Assembly: GCA_009379995.1 (NCBI GenBank)
Contig: WHSR01000016.1
Coordinates: 1-64,000 of the forward strand
Direction: 5' to 3'
DNA: 64,000 nt
Source of the DNA: Streptosporangiales bacterium
Lineage (GTDB): Bacteria > Actinomycetota > Actinomycetes > Streptosporangiales > WHSR01
Every line of letters begins with the position of its first letter. Position 1 is the first letter of the stretch. This document shows positions 36,536-45,127 of this stretch, one piece after another. A program made the translations under genes and the position numbers. The notes beneath the pieces are model-generated. The model saw nothing but the letters and a program-made list of their open reading frames with translations. It did no database searches and had not been told where the DNA came from.

Positions 36536-36549
36536 TCGAAAAATGTCGA
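36536..36549. promoter_or_regulatory. LacI-type operator 3 in the divergent oxidoreductase/lacI region
   Basis: TCGAAA-AA-TGTCGA, one mismatch from the palindrome at 34484, in the 281-base divergent region. Placed to repress the leftward Gfo/Idh-cupin operon. Confidence 0.5.
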
Positions 36550-36682
36550 TGGCGTTAGTAGTTGCGAATCGTAGAAAGACATCTTCTGCCCGTCAATACC
36601 GCTGCGGTAACAAGCCTTTGGCCTCCCCTTTGACCTGGGTTGACGACAAATGAACGGCGACCGGCCCGCGCCCTGGGCGCTA

Positions 36683-36696
36683 CCGAAACTTTGCGG
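36683..36696. promoter_or_regulatory. LacI-type operator 4 upstream of the lacI gene
   Basis: CCGAAA-CT-TTGCGG (extended ACCGAAA...TTGCGGT), one mismatch from symmetry, 61 bases before the LacI-family start. Consistent with autoregulation. Confidence 0.45.
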
Positions 36697-36757
36697 TACA
36701 GTCTGACTTCGAAGGGCTGGGACCGCAGGGCCGGGCCACGACGAAGAGAGGGGACCC

Positions 36758-37852
36758 GTGGGACGTCCGGCGCAGCGTGCCTCGGCCGACGAGTCGATCA
36801 ACGACGGGTCCGCGGCGCGCGGAAACGGTCCCTCGTCCGCGCGATCCCGACCGACGCTTGCCCTGATCGCCGCCGAGGCGGGCGTCTCCCAGGCGACCGT
36901 TTCCAAGGTTCTCAACGGCCGGACCGATGTCGCCCAGGAGACGCGGGAACGCGTCGAGCGGCTGCTCAAGACGCACAACTACTCCCGCCCGGGGTTGCGC
37001 CGGGCACGTCGTTCCGGCCTCGTCGACCTCGTCATCGCCGGTCTGGACAGCCCGTGGGCGGTGGAGATCCTGCGCGGTGTTGAGGCCGAATGCTTCGAGC
37101 AGAACGTCGGCGTCGTGGTCTCCCGCGTACACGAGGGCGAGGCCAGGCCGCGGAGCTGGGTGTCCGTCCCGACGACGCACGACAGCGACGGGGTCATCCT
37201 GGTCACCTCACGGTTGGGTCCGGAGCAGTACGTGCAGCTGGAGCAGACCGGAGCCGCCCTCGTGGTGGTCGATCCCGTCGACGTACCGCCACCGGGGATC
37301 GCCAGCGTCGGCGCCACCAACTGGGCCGGCGGCCTGGCGGCGACCGAGCACCTCATCGCGTTGGGGCACCGGAGGATCGCGGTGATCGGCGGTCCGCAGG
37401 GCATGCTCTGCACCCAGGCGCGCATCGACGGGTACCGGGCGGCGCTGGAACGCGCCGGGCTGACGACCGATCGCGACCTGATCCGCTTCGGCGACTTCCA
37501 TCACGAGGGAGGCTTCCGCGAGGCGAGCGCGTTGCTGGCGGCCGAGCGCCCGCCCACCGCGATCTTCGCGGGTAGCGACCAGCAGGCGCTGGGCGCGTAC
37601 GAGGCCGCCCGGCAGGCGGGCCTCAGCATCCCGCGGGACCTCAGCGTCGTCGGGTTCGACGACCTGCCGCTGTGCCGGTGGGTCTCGCCGCCGATGACGA
37701 CGATCCGCCAGCCCTTGGAGGAGATGGGACGGATCGCCGCGCGCACGCTCTTCCAGCTTCTCGAGGGCCAGGCCCTGGTGAGCCCACGGGTGGAGCTCAC
37801 CACGGAGCTGCAGGTCCGCCTGTCCACCGCCGCGCCCAAGCCTTGGCCGTGA
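36758..37852 (+). CDS. LacI-family regulator of the xylan locus
   Basis: 364 residues. A 30-residue disordered leader precedes the DNA-binding helix-turn-helix PTLALIAAEAGVSQATVSKVLNGR and hinge TRERVERLLKTHNY. The effector domain resembles sugar-binding LacI members (LVDLVIAGLDSPWAVEILRG, PTAIFAGSDQQALGAYEAARQ, VVGFDDLPLCRWVSPPMTTIRQP). It lies between the oxidoreductase operon and the GH3 gene, and palindromes of LacI type precede three of the promoters. The likely inducer is a xylo-oligosaccharide. GTG 36758 is preceded by GAGAGGGGA. Its last codons (W-P-stop) lie in palindromic repeat R3. Confidence 0.87.
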   Translation: MGRPAQRASADESINDGSAARGNGPSSARSRPTLALIAAEAGVSQATVSKVLNGRTDVAQETRERVERLLKTHNYSRPGLRRARRSGLVDLVIAGLDSPWAVEILRGVEAECFEQNVGVVVSRVHEGEARPRSWVSVPTTHDSDGVILVTSRLGPEQYVQLEQTGAALVVVDPVDVPPPGIASVGATNWAGGLAATEHLIALGHRRIAVIGGPQGMLCTQARIDGYRAALERAGLTTDRDLIRFGDFHHEGGFREASALLAAERPPTAIFAGSDQQALGAYEAARQAGLSIPRDLSVVGFDDLPLCRWVSPPMTTIRQPLEEMGRIAARTLFQLLEGQALVSPRVELTTELQVRLSTAAPKPWP

Positions 37853-37907
37853 TCTTGCAGAAACGTTCGAACTCCGGGTTCGAACGTTTCTGCAAGATCA
37901 CGGCCAA
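37843..37907. repeat. palindromic repeat family A, copy R3 (lacI/GH3 junction)
   Basis: 65 bases, arms complementary apart from one G-T wobble near the single-base centre. Outer arm TTGGCCGTGATCTTGCAGAA, inner stem CGTTCGAAC. Its TGA (37850-37852) is the LacI stop. It ends 22 bases before the GH3 ATG. Confidence 0.95.
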
Positions 37908-37929
37908 AGACAACGGAGGAGAGCCGCTG

Positions 37930-40288
37930 ATGACGTGGCAAAACCCGGACCTGCCGGTCGCCGACCGCGTCGCCGACCTGATCGGGCAGATGACGCTGGA
38001 GGAGAAGGTGCACCAGCTCGTCGGGTTCTGGGCGGCTCCGTCCCGGCCCGGTGAGCAGGTGGCGCCGATGCAGGACGCGTTCGGCGAGGAAATGGGTCCC
38101 CCGCTGGAGCGGCTCGCCAAGAACGGCCTGGGCCAGCTCACCCGGCCGTACGGCACCGCGCCGACCTCGCCGAGCGACGGCATCGAGCGGCTCGCCGCGC
38201 TGCAGTCGCAGATCGCCGGCGCGGGCCGGTTCGGGATCCCGGCGATGGTGCACGAGGAGTGCCTCACCGGGTTCATGACGCTGGGCGCCACCATCTTCCC
38301 CTGCCCGCTGGCGTGGGGCGCGTCCTTCGACCCCGAGCTGGTGGAGGAGATGGCAGCCGCCATCGCCGGCAGCATGCGACGGATGGGTGTGCACCAGGGC
38401 CTCGCCCCCGTTCTCGACGTGGCCCGCGACTACCGCTGGGGTCGGACCGAGGAGACCATCGGCGAGGACCCGTACCTCGTCGCGACGATCGGCGCGGGCT
38501 ACGTCCGCGGCCTGGAACGTTCCGGGGTGGTCGCCACGCTCAAGCACTTCGCCGGGCACTCGACCTCCCGGGCGGGACGCAACCTGGCGCCGGCCACGGT
38601 GGGCCCGCGCGAGTTCGCCGACGTCTGCCTGGAGCCCTTCGTCGCCGTCCTTCGCGAGGGTGGCGCTCGCGCGGTGATGCACTCCTACACCGACGTCGAC
38701 GGCGTGCCCTCGGCCGCCGACGAGTGGCTGCTCAGCGCGCTGCTCCGGGACGAGCTGGGCTTCGCCGGCGTCGTGGTGGCCGACTACTTCGGGATCTCCT
38801 TCCTGGAGACCCTGCACGGCGTGGCGGGCTCGCCGGCCGACGCCGCCGCCCTGGCGCTGCGGGCCGGCATCGACGTGGAGCTGCCGACGGTCAGGTGCTA
38901 CGGAGACCCGCTCGTCGCGATGGTGCGGGACGGCGTCCTGCCCGAGGGGTGGGTGGACCGCGTCCCGGGTGCTCACGCTGAAGTGCGAGCTCGGCCTGCT
39001 GGACGAGGGTTGGGAGCGGGAGCTCGCCGACCTCGCGGAGGGCGCCTCCCTCGATGCCGAGCTGGACCCGCCCGAGCACCGGGACATCGCCCGCCGCCTC
39101 GCCGAGGAATCGGTCGTCCTGCTGGCCAACGACGGCGTTCTCCCGCTCGACGGCGACCTCCGCAGGCTGGCGGTCGTCGGACCGCTCGCCGACGACCCGC
39201 TGGGGATGCTGGGCTGCTACTCCTTCCCGCGCCACGTCGGCGTCCGCCACCCGGACCTTCCGCCCGGCGTACAGATCCCGACGCTCGCCGGAGCGCTCCG
39301 CGCCGAGCTGCCCGGCGCCGAGATCACGGTGCTGCCCGGCTGCGGCGTCGACGACGCCGAGGACGATGACGCGGGCGACGGTGACGTCGCCGCCGCCGTC
39401 GAGGCGGTCCGCGATGCCCAGGTGTGCGTGCTCGCGCTCGGCGACCGCTCCGGCATGTTCGGCCGCGGCACGTCCGGCGAGGGCTGCGACGCGGAGACGC
39501 TTGCCCTGCCCGGCCGGCAGGCCGAGCTCGCGGCCGCGGTGCTGGCCACCGGTACCCCGACGGTGATCGTGGTCGTGTCGGGCCGTCCGTACGGGCTGGG
39601 CGCCGTCGCCGACCGAGCCGCCGCGGTGCTGCAGGCGTTCTTCCCCGGCGAGGAGGGGGCGACAGCCCTGGCCGGTGTCGTCGCCGGCCGCGTCGAGCCC
39701 TCCGGCCGGCTGCCGGTGAGCGTGCCCCGGCGCAGCGGCGGGCAGCCCGGGACGTACCTGCACGCCCGGCTGGGCGGGCGCTCCGACGTCAGCTCCGTTG
39801 ACCCGACTCCGCTCTACGCCTTCGGCCACGGACTGACCTGGACCACGTTCTCCTACTCCAGCCTGACGGTGGTCGCCGACGGCGCAGACACAAGCGGCGA
39901 GCCAACCTCGGTGCCGACCGAGGGCTCGGCTCGGGTGGCCGTGACCGTACGCAACACGGGCGAACGCGCCGGCACCGAGGTCGTCCAGCTCTACCTGTCG
40001 GACCCGGTGGCCTCGGTGGTCCGCCCGGTACGGTGGCTCGCCGGCTGGGCCCGGGTGCGGCTGGATCCGGGCGGGTCGGCCCGGGTGGAGTTCACGGTGC
40101 ACGCGGACCGCACCTCGTTCACCGGCCGGGATCTTCGGCGCGTGGTCGAGCCCGGGCGGATCGGGGTGGAGGTCGGCCCGTCGAGCGCCGACCTGCCGCT
40201 TCGCGGGGCGTTCGTCCTCGAGGGCCCCGAGCGGGCGCTCGGCCCGGACCGGGTGATGAACGTTCCCGTCACCGTCACCTTGCTCTGA
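37930..40288 (+). pseudogene. GH3 beta-xylosidase/beta-glucosidase split by a frameshift
   Basis: The first frame from ATG 37930 (after GGAGGAG) covers the GH3 barrel: MTLEEKVHQLVG, KHFAGHSTSRAGRN and the nucleophile Asp285 in VVVADYFGIS, down to GVLPEGWVDR. There the frame breaks near 38961. The second frame, open from about 38969, continues VLTLKCELGLLDEGW and contains the alpha/beta sandwich (RLAEESVVLLANDGVLPL), the C-terminal AFGHGLTWTTFSYS and the fibronectin-like domain to 40288. The joined protein would be about 785 residues. Family homologues read RAVxRVLxLK at the break, so about five bases may be missing. A GTG at 38969 could restart translation. No signal peptide: the enzyme would cleave imported xylo-oligosaccharides. 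Confidence 0.85.
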
Positions 40289-40317
40289 GCGCGCGGCTGG
40301 CCACGCCGTTCATTCCC

Positions 40318-40752
40318 TCAGCTCAGCATGGCGCGGGCTTCGGCGATGAGCTCGCACTGACGCATCCAGTCCCCGCCATCGAGGCCGAGCACCAGACGCT
40401 CGGCGCCTGCAGCGGCGTAGGCCGCGAAGCGTTCCGCGACCTCGCCCGGGCGGCCGGCGATCGGGATCGTCGTCGCCTCCTCGTGCGACATTCCGTGCTC
40501 GTCGACCAGGCTGCGGACCAAAGCGTCGCGGGCCGATTGGTTGGTGACGAGCATGGCATGCCCCCCGACCGTGATGCCCGGGACGGCGCGTCCGTTCTCT
40601 GCCGCGAGCTCGCGTAGCTCCGCCGCGCCCACGGCCAACGCGTCAGGGTGAGAAGGGAGGGGAACCAGCCGTCGCCGTACCGCGCGGCGCGACGGATCGC
40701 GTCGCGCCCAACAGCGGCCAGCAGCGTCAGCTAAAGTGCGTGTGTATATCAC
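40318..40752 (-). pseudogene. C-terminal fragment of an LLM-class flavin monooxygenase
   Basis: The recognisable part (about 105 residues: PSHPDALAVGAAELRELAAENGR, TTIPIAGRPGEVAERFAAYAAAGAERLVLGL) is the C-terminal third of a luciferase-like F420/FMN monooxygenase. The upstream two thirds are absent; the region before it (to 40800) holds a terminator-like hairpin instead. The frame stays open to a GTG inside that hairpin, which is unlikely as a true start. I take it as a truncated remnant. Confidence 0.6.
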
Positions 40753-40780
40753 CCGGCTCCTTGTGGGCCGGGTTTCTTAC
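40751..40780 (+). terminator. terminator-like hairpin
   Basis: ACCCGGC (40751-40757), nine-base loop, GCCGGGT (40767-40773) followed by TTCTT. It lies beyond the GH3 gene and the remnant gene and could end rightward transcription. Confidence 0.45.
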
Positions 40781-40800
40781 GTCCTCCACGTCCGGCTGAT

Positions 40801-41154
40801 CTAAGCCTCGGCCAGGGGGCTGGCGTGTCGGGGTTCGTAGATGCCGAGCTCGCCCCCTCCGGGAAGCCTGATGGCTGTAAGCAGGCCCCAGCCCTCGTCG
40901 CTGACCGGCCGGGTGAACTCCACACCCCTACCCGACAGCTCGTGGATGGTCGCGTGGATGTCGTCGCACATCAGGTACAGCTCGTGCCCGCCGTCCCCCT
41001 CGGTGGGATGGGCGGCAAGCTCGGCGGGCGGCAGGGCGAAGATGAGCCACCCGTCTCCGGCGTCGACCGAGGAAAATCCCAGCACATCGCGGAAGAACGC
41101 CCTTACCCCCTCCGCGTCCTTGCTGAAGACGATGGCGTGGACGCCTGTGATCAT
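40801..41154 (-). CDS. VOC-family (glyoxalase-like) protein
   Basis: 117 residues forming one complete vicinal-oxygen-chelate module pair: GVHAIVFSKDAEGVRAFFRDVLGF at the start, HELYLMCDDIHATIHELSGRGVEF in the middle and LPGGGELGIYEPRH at the end. The possible metal ligands are His6, His59 (GGHELYL) and the final Glu in GIYEP. The family includes glyoxalases, dioxygenases and drug-binding proteins, and the substrate is unknown. ATG 41154 follows GAGAGTGAG. It is divergent from the PAC2 gene 86 bases away. Confidence 0.8.
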   Translation of the reverse strand: MITGVHAIVFSKDAEGVRAFFRDVLGFSSVDAGDGWLIFALPPAELAAHPTEGDGGHELYLMCDDIHATIHELSGRGVEFTRPVSDEGWGLLTAIRLPGGGELGIYEPRHASPLAEA

Positions 41155-41240
41155 CTCACTCTCCTCCCAAGCATCACCGATGCTACGAATGCCTTGGGGA
41201 ACGTATCCCCCCGCTGTGCGGTTATGGTGCGAAAGAACAG

Positions 41241-42182
41241 ATGCGACGGGAGGTTGAGTCGGTGCTGGATCCGGGAGGTCTGTACGAGCTCGGCTCGGAG
41301 CCTCCGGAGCTGAGGAAGCCGGTGCTGCTGTGCGGCATGGACGGGTTCGTGGACGCCGGCGCGGTGGGTGCCCTGGCGAGGGACAAGGTGCTGAGCGGAC
41401 GCGACGGCAAGGTCGTGGCGACGTTCGACGTGGACCGCCTGATCGACTACCGAGCGCGTCGTCCGGTGATGACCTACGTGGAGGACCACTGGGAGGGCTA
41501 CGAAGCCCCGCAGCTCGTGGTGCGGGCCACGCACGACGACGCGGGTGTACCGTTCCTGCTCCTCGCCGGGCCCGAGCCGGATCACGAGTGGGAGGGGTTC
41601 ACCGCGGCGGTCGGTGAGTTGATCGAGCGGCTGGACGTTCGGCTGACCGTCGGCTTCCACGGGATCCCGATGGCGGTTCCGCACACCCGGCCGATCGGCC
41701 TCACCGCGCACGCGACCCGCCCCGAGCTGGTTGCCGACTACACCCGACGGCTGGGCACCGTGCAGGTGCCCGGCAGCGCGGCGGCGCTGCTCGAGCTTCG
41801 GCTGGGCCAGGCCGGGCGGGACGCGCTCGGGTTCGCCGTGCACGTCCCGCACTACCTGACCCAGGTCGCCTACCCGGCGGCGGCGCTCACCGCACTGGAC
41901 GCGGTGACGGCCGCCACCGGTCTCACCTTCGGCACCGAAGAGCTGCGCTCGGCGGCCGAACGTACCGACTCCGAGATCGCCCGGCAGGTCGAGGGCTCGG
42001 AGGAGCTGGCCTCGATAGTGCATGCGCTGGAGCGGCAGTACGACGAGTACGTGGCGGCCCGGGATCGCGACGACCTGTCGGAAAGCGACCTCGCCAACCT
42101 GCCGACCGCGGAGGAGCTCGGTACCCAGTTCGAGCGGTTCCTCGCCGAACAGGAACGAGGGCGCGACACACCCGACCGCTGA
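41241..42182 (+). CDS. PAC2 family (proteasome assembly chaperone-like) protein
   Basis: 313 residues. PAC2 fold from residue 10: LYELGSEPPELRKPVLLCGMDGFVDAGAVGALA, then TFDVDRLIDYRARRPVMTY, a central FLLLAGPEPDHEWEGF, and a helical acidic C-terminus (EELASIVHALERQYDEYVAARDRDDLSE, LPTAEELGTQFERFLAEQERG). Actinobacterial members (Rv2125-like) are conserved single-copy proteins of uncertain role, sometimes linked to proteasome biology by homology to eukaryotic assembly chaperones. No proteasome genes are in the window. Confidence 0.85.
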   Translation: MRREVESVLDPGGLYELGSEPPELRKPVLLCGMDGFVDAGAVGALARDKVLSGRDGKVVATFDVDRLIDYRARRPVMTYVEDHWEGYEAPQLVVRATHDDAGVPFLLLAGPEPDHEWEGFTAAVGELIERLDVRLTVGFHGIPMAVPHTRPIGLTAHATRPELVADYTRRLGTVQVPGSAAALLELRLGQAGRDALGFAVHVPHYLTQVAYPAAALTALDAVTAATGLTFGTEELRSAAERTDSEIARQVEGSEELASIVHALERQYDEYVAARDRDDLSESDLANLPTAEELGTQFERFLAEQERGRDTPDR

Positions 42183-42188
42183 GGACTG

Positions 42189-42261
42189 CTAGCTGACCGA
42201 GATCGCGCCGGCCGGGCACGTGGCCTCCGCCCTGCGTACCGATGCGCCGGCACCCCCTGCT
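42189..42261 (-). pseudogene. possible ferredoxin C-terminal remnant
   Basis: Reading leftward, the last 20 codons before TAG (42191-42189) give VRRAEATCPAGAISVS, which matches the end of small bacterial ferredoxins, where a lone cysteine-proline (CP) precedes AI-V. The rest of the protein is missing: upstream the frame runs straight into palindromic repeat R4. It may be a ferredoxin gene truncated at the repeat. The match is short, so this stays tentative. Confidence 0.35.
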
Positions 42262-42313
42262 CGTGATCTTGCAGAAATTCAATCGCGCCGGGTTGAATTT
42301 CTGCAAGATCACG
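42262..42313. repeat. palindromic repeat family A, copy R4
   Basis: 52 bases, outer arm CGTGATCTTGCAGAAATTCAA paired with its complement, one G-T wobble, and a six-base loop GCGCCG. It lies 14 bases past the purU stop and directly before the ferredoxin-like remnant on the same strand. Confidence 0.9.
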
Positions 42314-42327
42314 GGCGGGGGGTGGGC

Positions 42328-43257
42328 TCAGGCGAACACGATGGTCTTGTTCTGGTGCACGATCACCCGGTCGTCCAGGTGCCAGCCGACCGCGCGGGCC
42401 AGCACCGAGCGTTCGACATCGCGGCCGAGCCGGCGGAGGTCCGCAACGGAGTGCCGGTGGTCCACCCGGACGATGTCCTGCTCGATGATCGGGCCGGCGT
42501 CGAGCTCCGCGCTCACGTAGTGCGCGGTCGCGCCGACCAGCTTCACTCCCCGCTCGGCGGCCTGGTGGTACGGGTTCGCACCCACGAAGGCCGGCAGGAA
42601 GCTGTGGTGGATGTTGATCACCCGGTTGGGGAACTCGTCGACGAAGCGCGGCGAGAGGATCTGCATGTAGCGCGCCAGCACGACCAGGTCGACCTCGTCG
42701 GCGAGCAGCTTCAACTGCTCGACCTCCGCCGCCTCCTTGGTCTCCCTGCTGACCGGAACGTGGTGGTACGGGATGTGCCACGGAGCGACTACCCGTTCGA
42801 GATCCGGATGGTTCGATATCACCATCCGGATGTCCGCGTTCAGCTCACCGGAGTGGACGCGCCACAGGAGCTCCTGCAGCGCGTGCTCCGCCTTCGACGC
42901 GAGGATGGCCACCCTCTTCATCCGCTCGGCCAGGGTGAACCCCCAGCGCATGTCGAAGGAGTCCGCGAGGGCGCCGAACTCCCGCTCCATCTCGCCGATG
43001 TGATCGGCGAGGTCCTCCAGGTAGAACTCGACCCGGAGAAAGAAGGTGCCGCCGAACGGGTCGGTCGAGTACTGCTGCGACTCGACGATGTTGGCGCCGT
43101 TCTCGAACAGAAAGCGGGACACCGCGGCGACGATCCCGGGACGGTCCGGGCAGGTGATGAGCAGCCGACCGATGTTCCGGTGGCGCTCGCTGGAAAGACG
43201 GTCCGGCGAGCCGGCACCGAAACGGCCATCCGGTTGCACGTTGAAATCGGGTTCCAC
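42328..43257 (-). CDS. purU: formyltetrahydrofolate deformylase
   Basis: 309 residues. An N-terminal ACT domain (about 30-105: RLLITCPDRPGIVAAVSRFLFENGANI) is joined to a formyltransferase-like hydrolase domain with VISNHPDLERVV, LARYMQILSPRFVDEFPNRVINIHHSFLPAF and GATAHYVSAELDAGPIIEQD, which contain the catalytic Asn, His and Asp of the family. It hydrolyses 10-formyl-THF to formate and THF, balancing one-carbon pools, and is usually regulated through its ACT domain. It is on the same strand as, and downstream of, the homocysteine methyltransferase/MTHFR gene (28 bases between), so the three one-carbon genes may be one transcript. Confidence 0.93.
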   Translation of the reverse strand: MEPDFNVQPDGRFGAGSPDRLSSERHRNIGRLLITCPDRPGIVAAVSRFLFENGANIVESQQYSTDPFGGTFFLRVEFYLEDLADHIGEMEREFGALADSFDMRWGFTLAERMKRVAILASKAEHALQELLWRVHSGELNADIRMVISNHPDLERVVAPWHIPYHHVPVSRETKEAAEVEQLKLLADEVDLVVLARYMQILSPRFVDEFPNRVINIHHSFLPAFVGANPYHQAAERGVKLVGATAHYVSAELDAGPIIEQDIVRVDHRHSVADLRRLGRDVERSVLARAVGWHLDDRVIVHQNKTIVFA

Positions 43258-43285
43258 GCAGTACTCCAGTAACCGAAACGCCTGA

Positions 43286-45127
43286 TCAGATCGCGGCGCG
43301 GAGGTAGTCGAGGGTAGCAGCGTCGTCGTCGGGTATCCCGAGCACTACCCCCTGCACCAGCGGACGCGCCTGCTCCAGCAGCTCGGTCGCCAGTTCCAGT
43401 CCGGTACGGGCCCCGTTCGCGCCGGCGCGTTCCATCGCGCGCAGCGTCGCCTCCGGGATGGTCACGTCGGGGACCTCGTGGGCCAGGTACTCGGCCTCCT
43501 CGAAGCTGCGCAACGGCGAGATGGTGAGCAGCATCGGCACGTTCTCGTCGGAGAGCGCGTCGGCGATCCGGCGCAGCCCGGACGTCTCGTACACCGGGCG
43601 GGAGACGAGGAACTGCGCCCCGGCCCGTACCTTGGCGCGCGTACCGGCGATCTCCGCGTCCACGTCGTCGGCGCTCGGCTTGAACCGCGCCCCGATGTGG
43701 AACGACGTCTTGGCCGCCAGCGTCAGGCCGCTCCAGTCGCGGCCCTGGTTCAGCCCGGCCAACAGCTCGATCAGCCCGACCGAGTCGACCTCCCAGATGC
43801 CGTCGGCGTTGGGGTAGTCGCCCCGCAGCGGCGGATTGCCGGTCTCGCAGACGACGGTACGCAGCCCGAGCGCATGCGCGCCCAGCAGGTCGGCCTGCAG
43901 GGTCATGATGGTCTTGTCCCAGGTGGTCGCGGTCGCGATCGTCTCGACGCCGAGCCGCTGCTGCAGGTGCAGCGCCAGGCTGATCGAGCTCAGCTGCGCC
44001 CGCGCGCTCTCCCTGGCGGCAACCAGGAACAACCCGATGCCGTGATCGCGCAACCCGGCCGCGACGTCCGCCGCCTCGTCACCGGCCCCACCGGGCGACG
44101 GGGCCACCTCGACGGCCGTCACGAATCGGCGCTCGGCAAGCTGCTCCGCCAGCCCGCGCACCTCGTCGGTCGTCGGTCGGGGAGCCAGGGTGGGTGTCGG
44201 GGCGGCGGCAGCCGCGGCGGAGGATTCGGCCCGGCGGGGGCGCCGCCAGCGCAGACCGGCGATCTCCGCGACGGCCGCGCGAACGTGCGTCGGGGTCGTA
44301 CCGCAGCACCCACCGATCACCGAGGCGCCCGCCTCCACGTACCGGCGTGCGTAGCGGGCGAAGTAGTCGCCGTCGATGTTGTACTCGAAGCGCCGGCCCT
44401 GCACCCGGCGCGGCAGGCCCGCGTTGGGCTGCGTGCTCACCGGTAGCCCGGTGTACCTGTGCAGCTTCTCCACCACCGCGAGCATGCCCTGCGGGCCGAG
44501 CGTGCAGTTGGTCCCCAGCGCCACGATCGGCAGCTCCGCCAGCGTGCTCGCAACGTCGTGCGGGCTCTCCCCACCGGGGGTGTATCCGTCGGCGGTGAAG
44601 GTGGCCTGCGCGATGATCGGAACGTCGCCCACCTCCCCGGCCGTCCTGACCGCCTCCACCAGCTCGTCCAGATGACCGAACGTCTCGAAGACGAGGAGGT
44701 CGACGCCACCCTCGACGAGCGCCTCGACCTGCTCGCGGATCGCCTCCGTCCGCTCGTCCGGGCCTATGAGCTGCCGCTGGCTCGCGGCGACAGCTGGAGA
44801 AATCGACCCGGCGACGAAGACCGGCCGCTCGGCCGTCTCCTGCGCCTCCCTCGCGATCCGTACCCCTGCCAGGTTGATGTCGCGGACGGATTCGGCGCAG
44901 CCGTGGCTCGCCAACCGGAGCCGGTTCGCGCCGAACGTGTTGGTCTGGATGATGTCGACGCCGGCGTTGATGTAGCTCTCGTGCACGGTGCTGACCAGCT
45001 CGCCGTTGGACAGGTTGAGCTCGGGCAGCGCCCGGTCCAGCGAGTTGCCCGCGGCGTGCAGCATCGTCCCCATGGCGCCGTCGAAGACGAGGACGCGCTG
45101 ACCGAGCTCGGTGACGAATTCACTCAT
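43286..45127 (-). CDS. bifunctional homocysteine S-methyltransferase/methylenetetrahydrofolate reductase
   Basis: 613 residues. Residues 1-310 are a homocysteine S-methyltransferase barrel with the zinc cysteines Cys208 (GTNCTLG) and Cys274-Cys275 (IGGCCGTTP). Residues about 330-613 are a 5,10-methylenetetrahydrofolate reductase barrel (TAVEVAPSPGG, VCETGNPPLRGDYPNADGIWEVDS). Such fusions, seen also in YitJ of Bacillus, couple methyl-THF formation to methionine synthesis. ATG 45127 overlaps the stop of the PucR-type regulator (ATGA). With purU downstream it forms a one-carbon/methionine operon. Confidence 0.93.
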   Translation of the reverse strand: MSEFVTELGQRVLVFDGAMGTMLHAAGNSLDRALPELNLSNGELVSTVHESYINAGVDIIQTNTFGANRLRLASHGCAESVRDINLAGVRIAREAQETAERPVFVAGSISPAVAASQRQLIGPDERTEAIREQVEALVEGGVDLLVFETFGHLDELVEAVRTAGEVGDVPIIAQATFTADGYTPGGESPHDVASTLAELPIVALGTNCTLGPQGMLAVVEKLHRYTGLPVSTQPNAGLPRRVQGRRFEYNIDGDYFARYARRYVEAGASVIGGCCGTTPTHVRAAVAEIAGLRWRRPRRAESSAAAAAAPTPTLAPRPTTDEVRGLAEQLAERRFVTAVEVAPSPGGAGDEAADVAAGLRDHGIGLFLVAARESARAQLSSISLALHLQQRLGVETIATATTWDKTIMTLQADLLGAHALGLRTVVCETGNPPLRGDYPNADGIWEVDSVGLIELLAGLNQGRDWSGLTLAAKTSFHIGARFKPSADDVDAEIAGTRAKVRAGAQFLVSRPVYETSGLRRIADALSDENVPMLLTISPLRSFEEAEYLAHEVPDVTIPEATLRAMERAGANGARTGLELATELLEQARPLVQGVVLGIPDDDAATLDYLRAAI

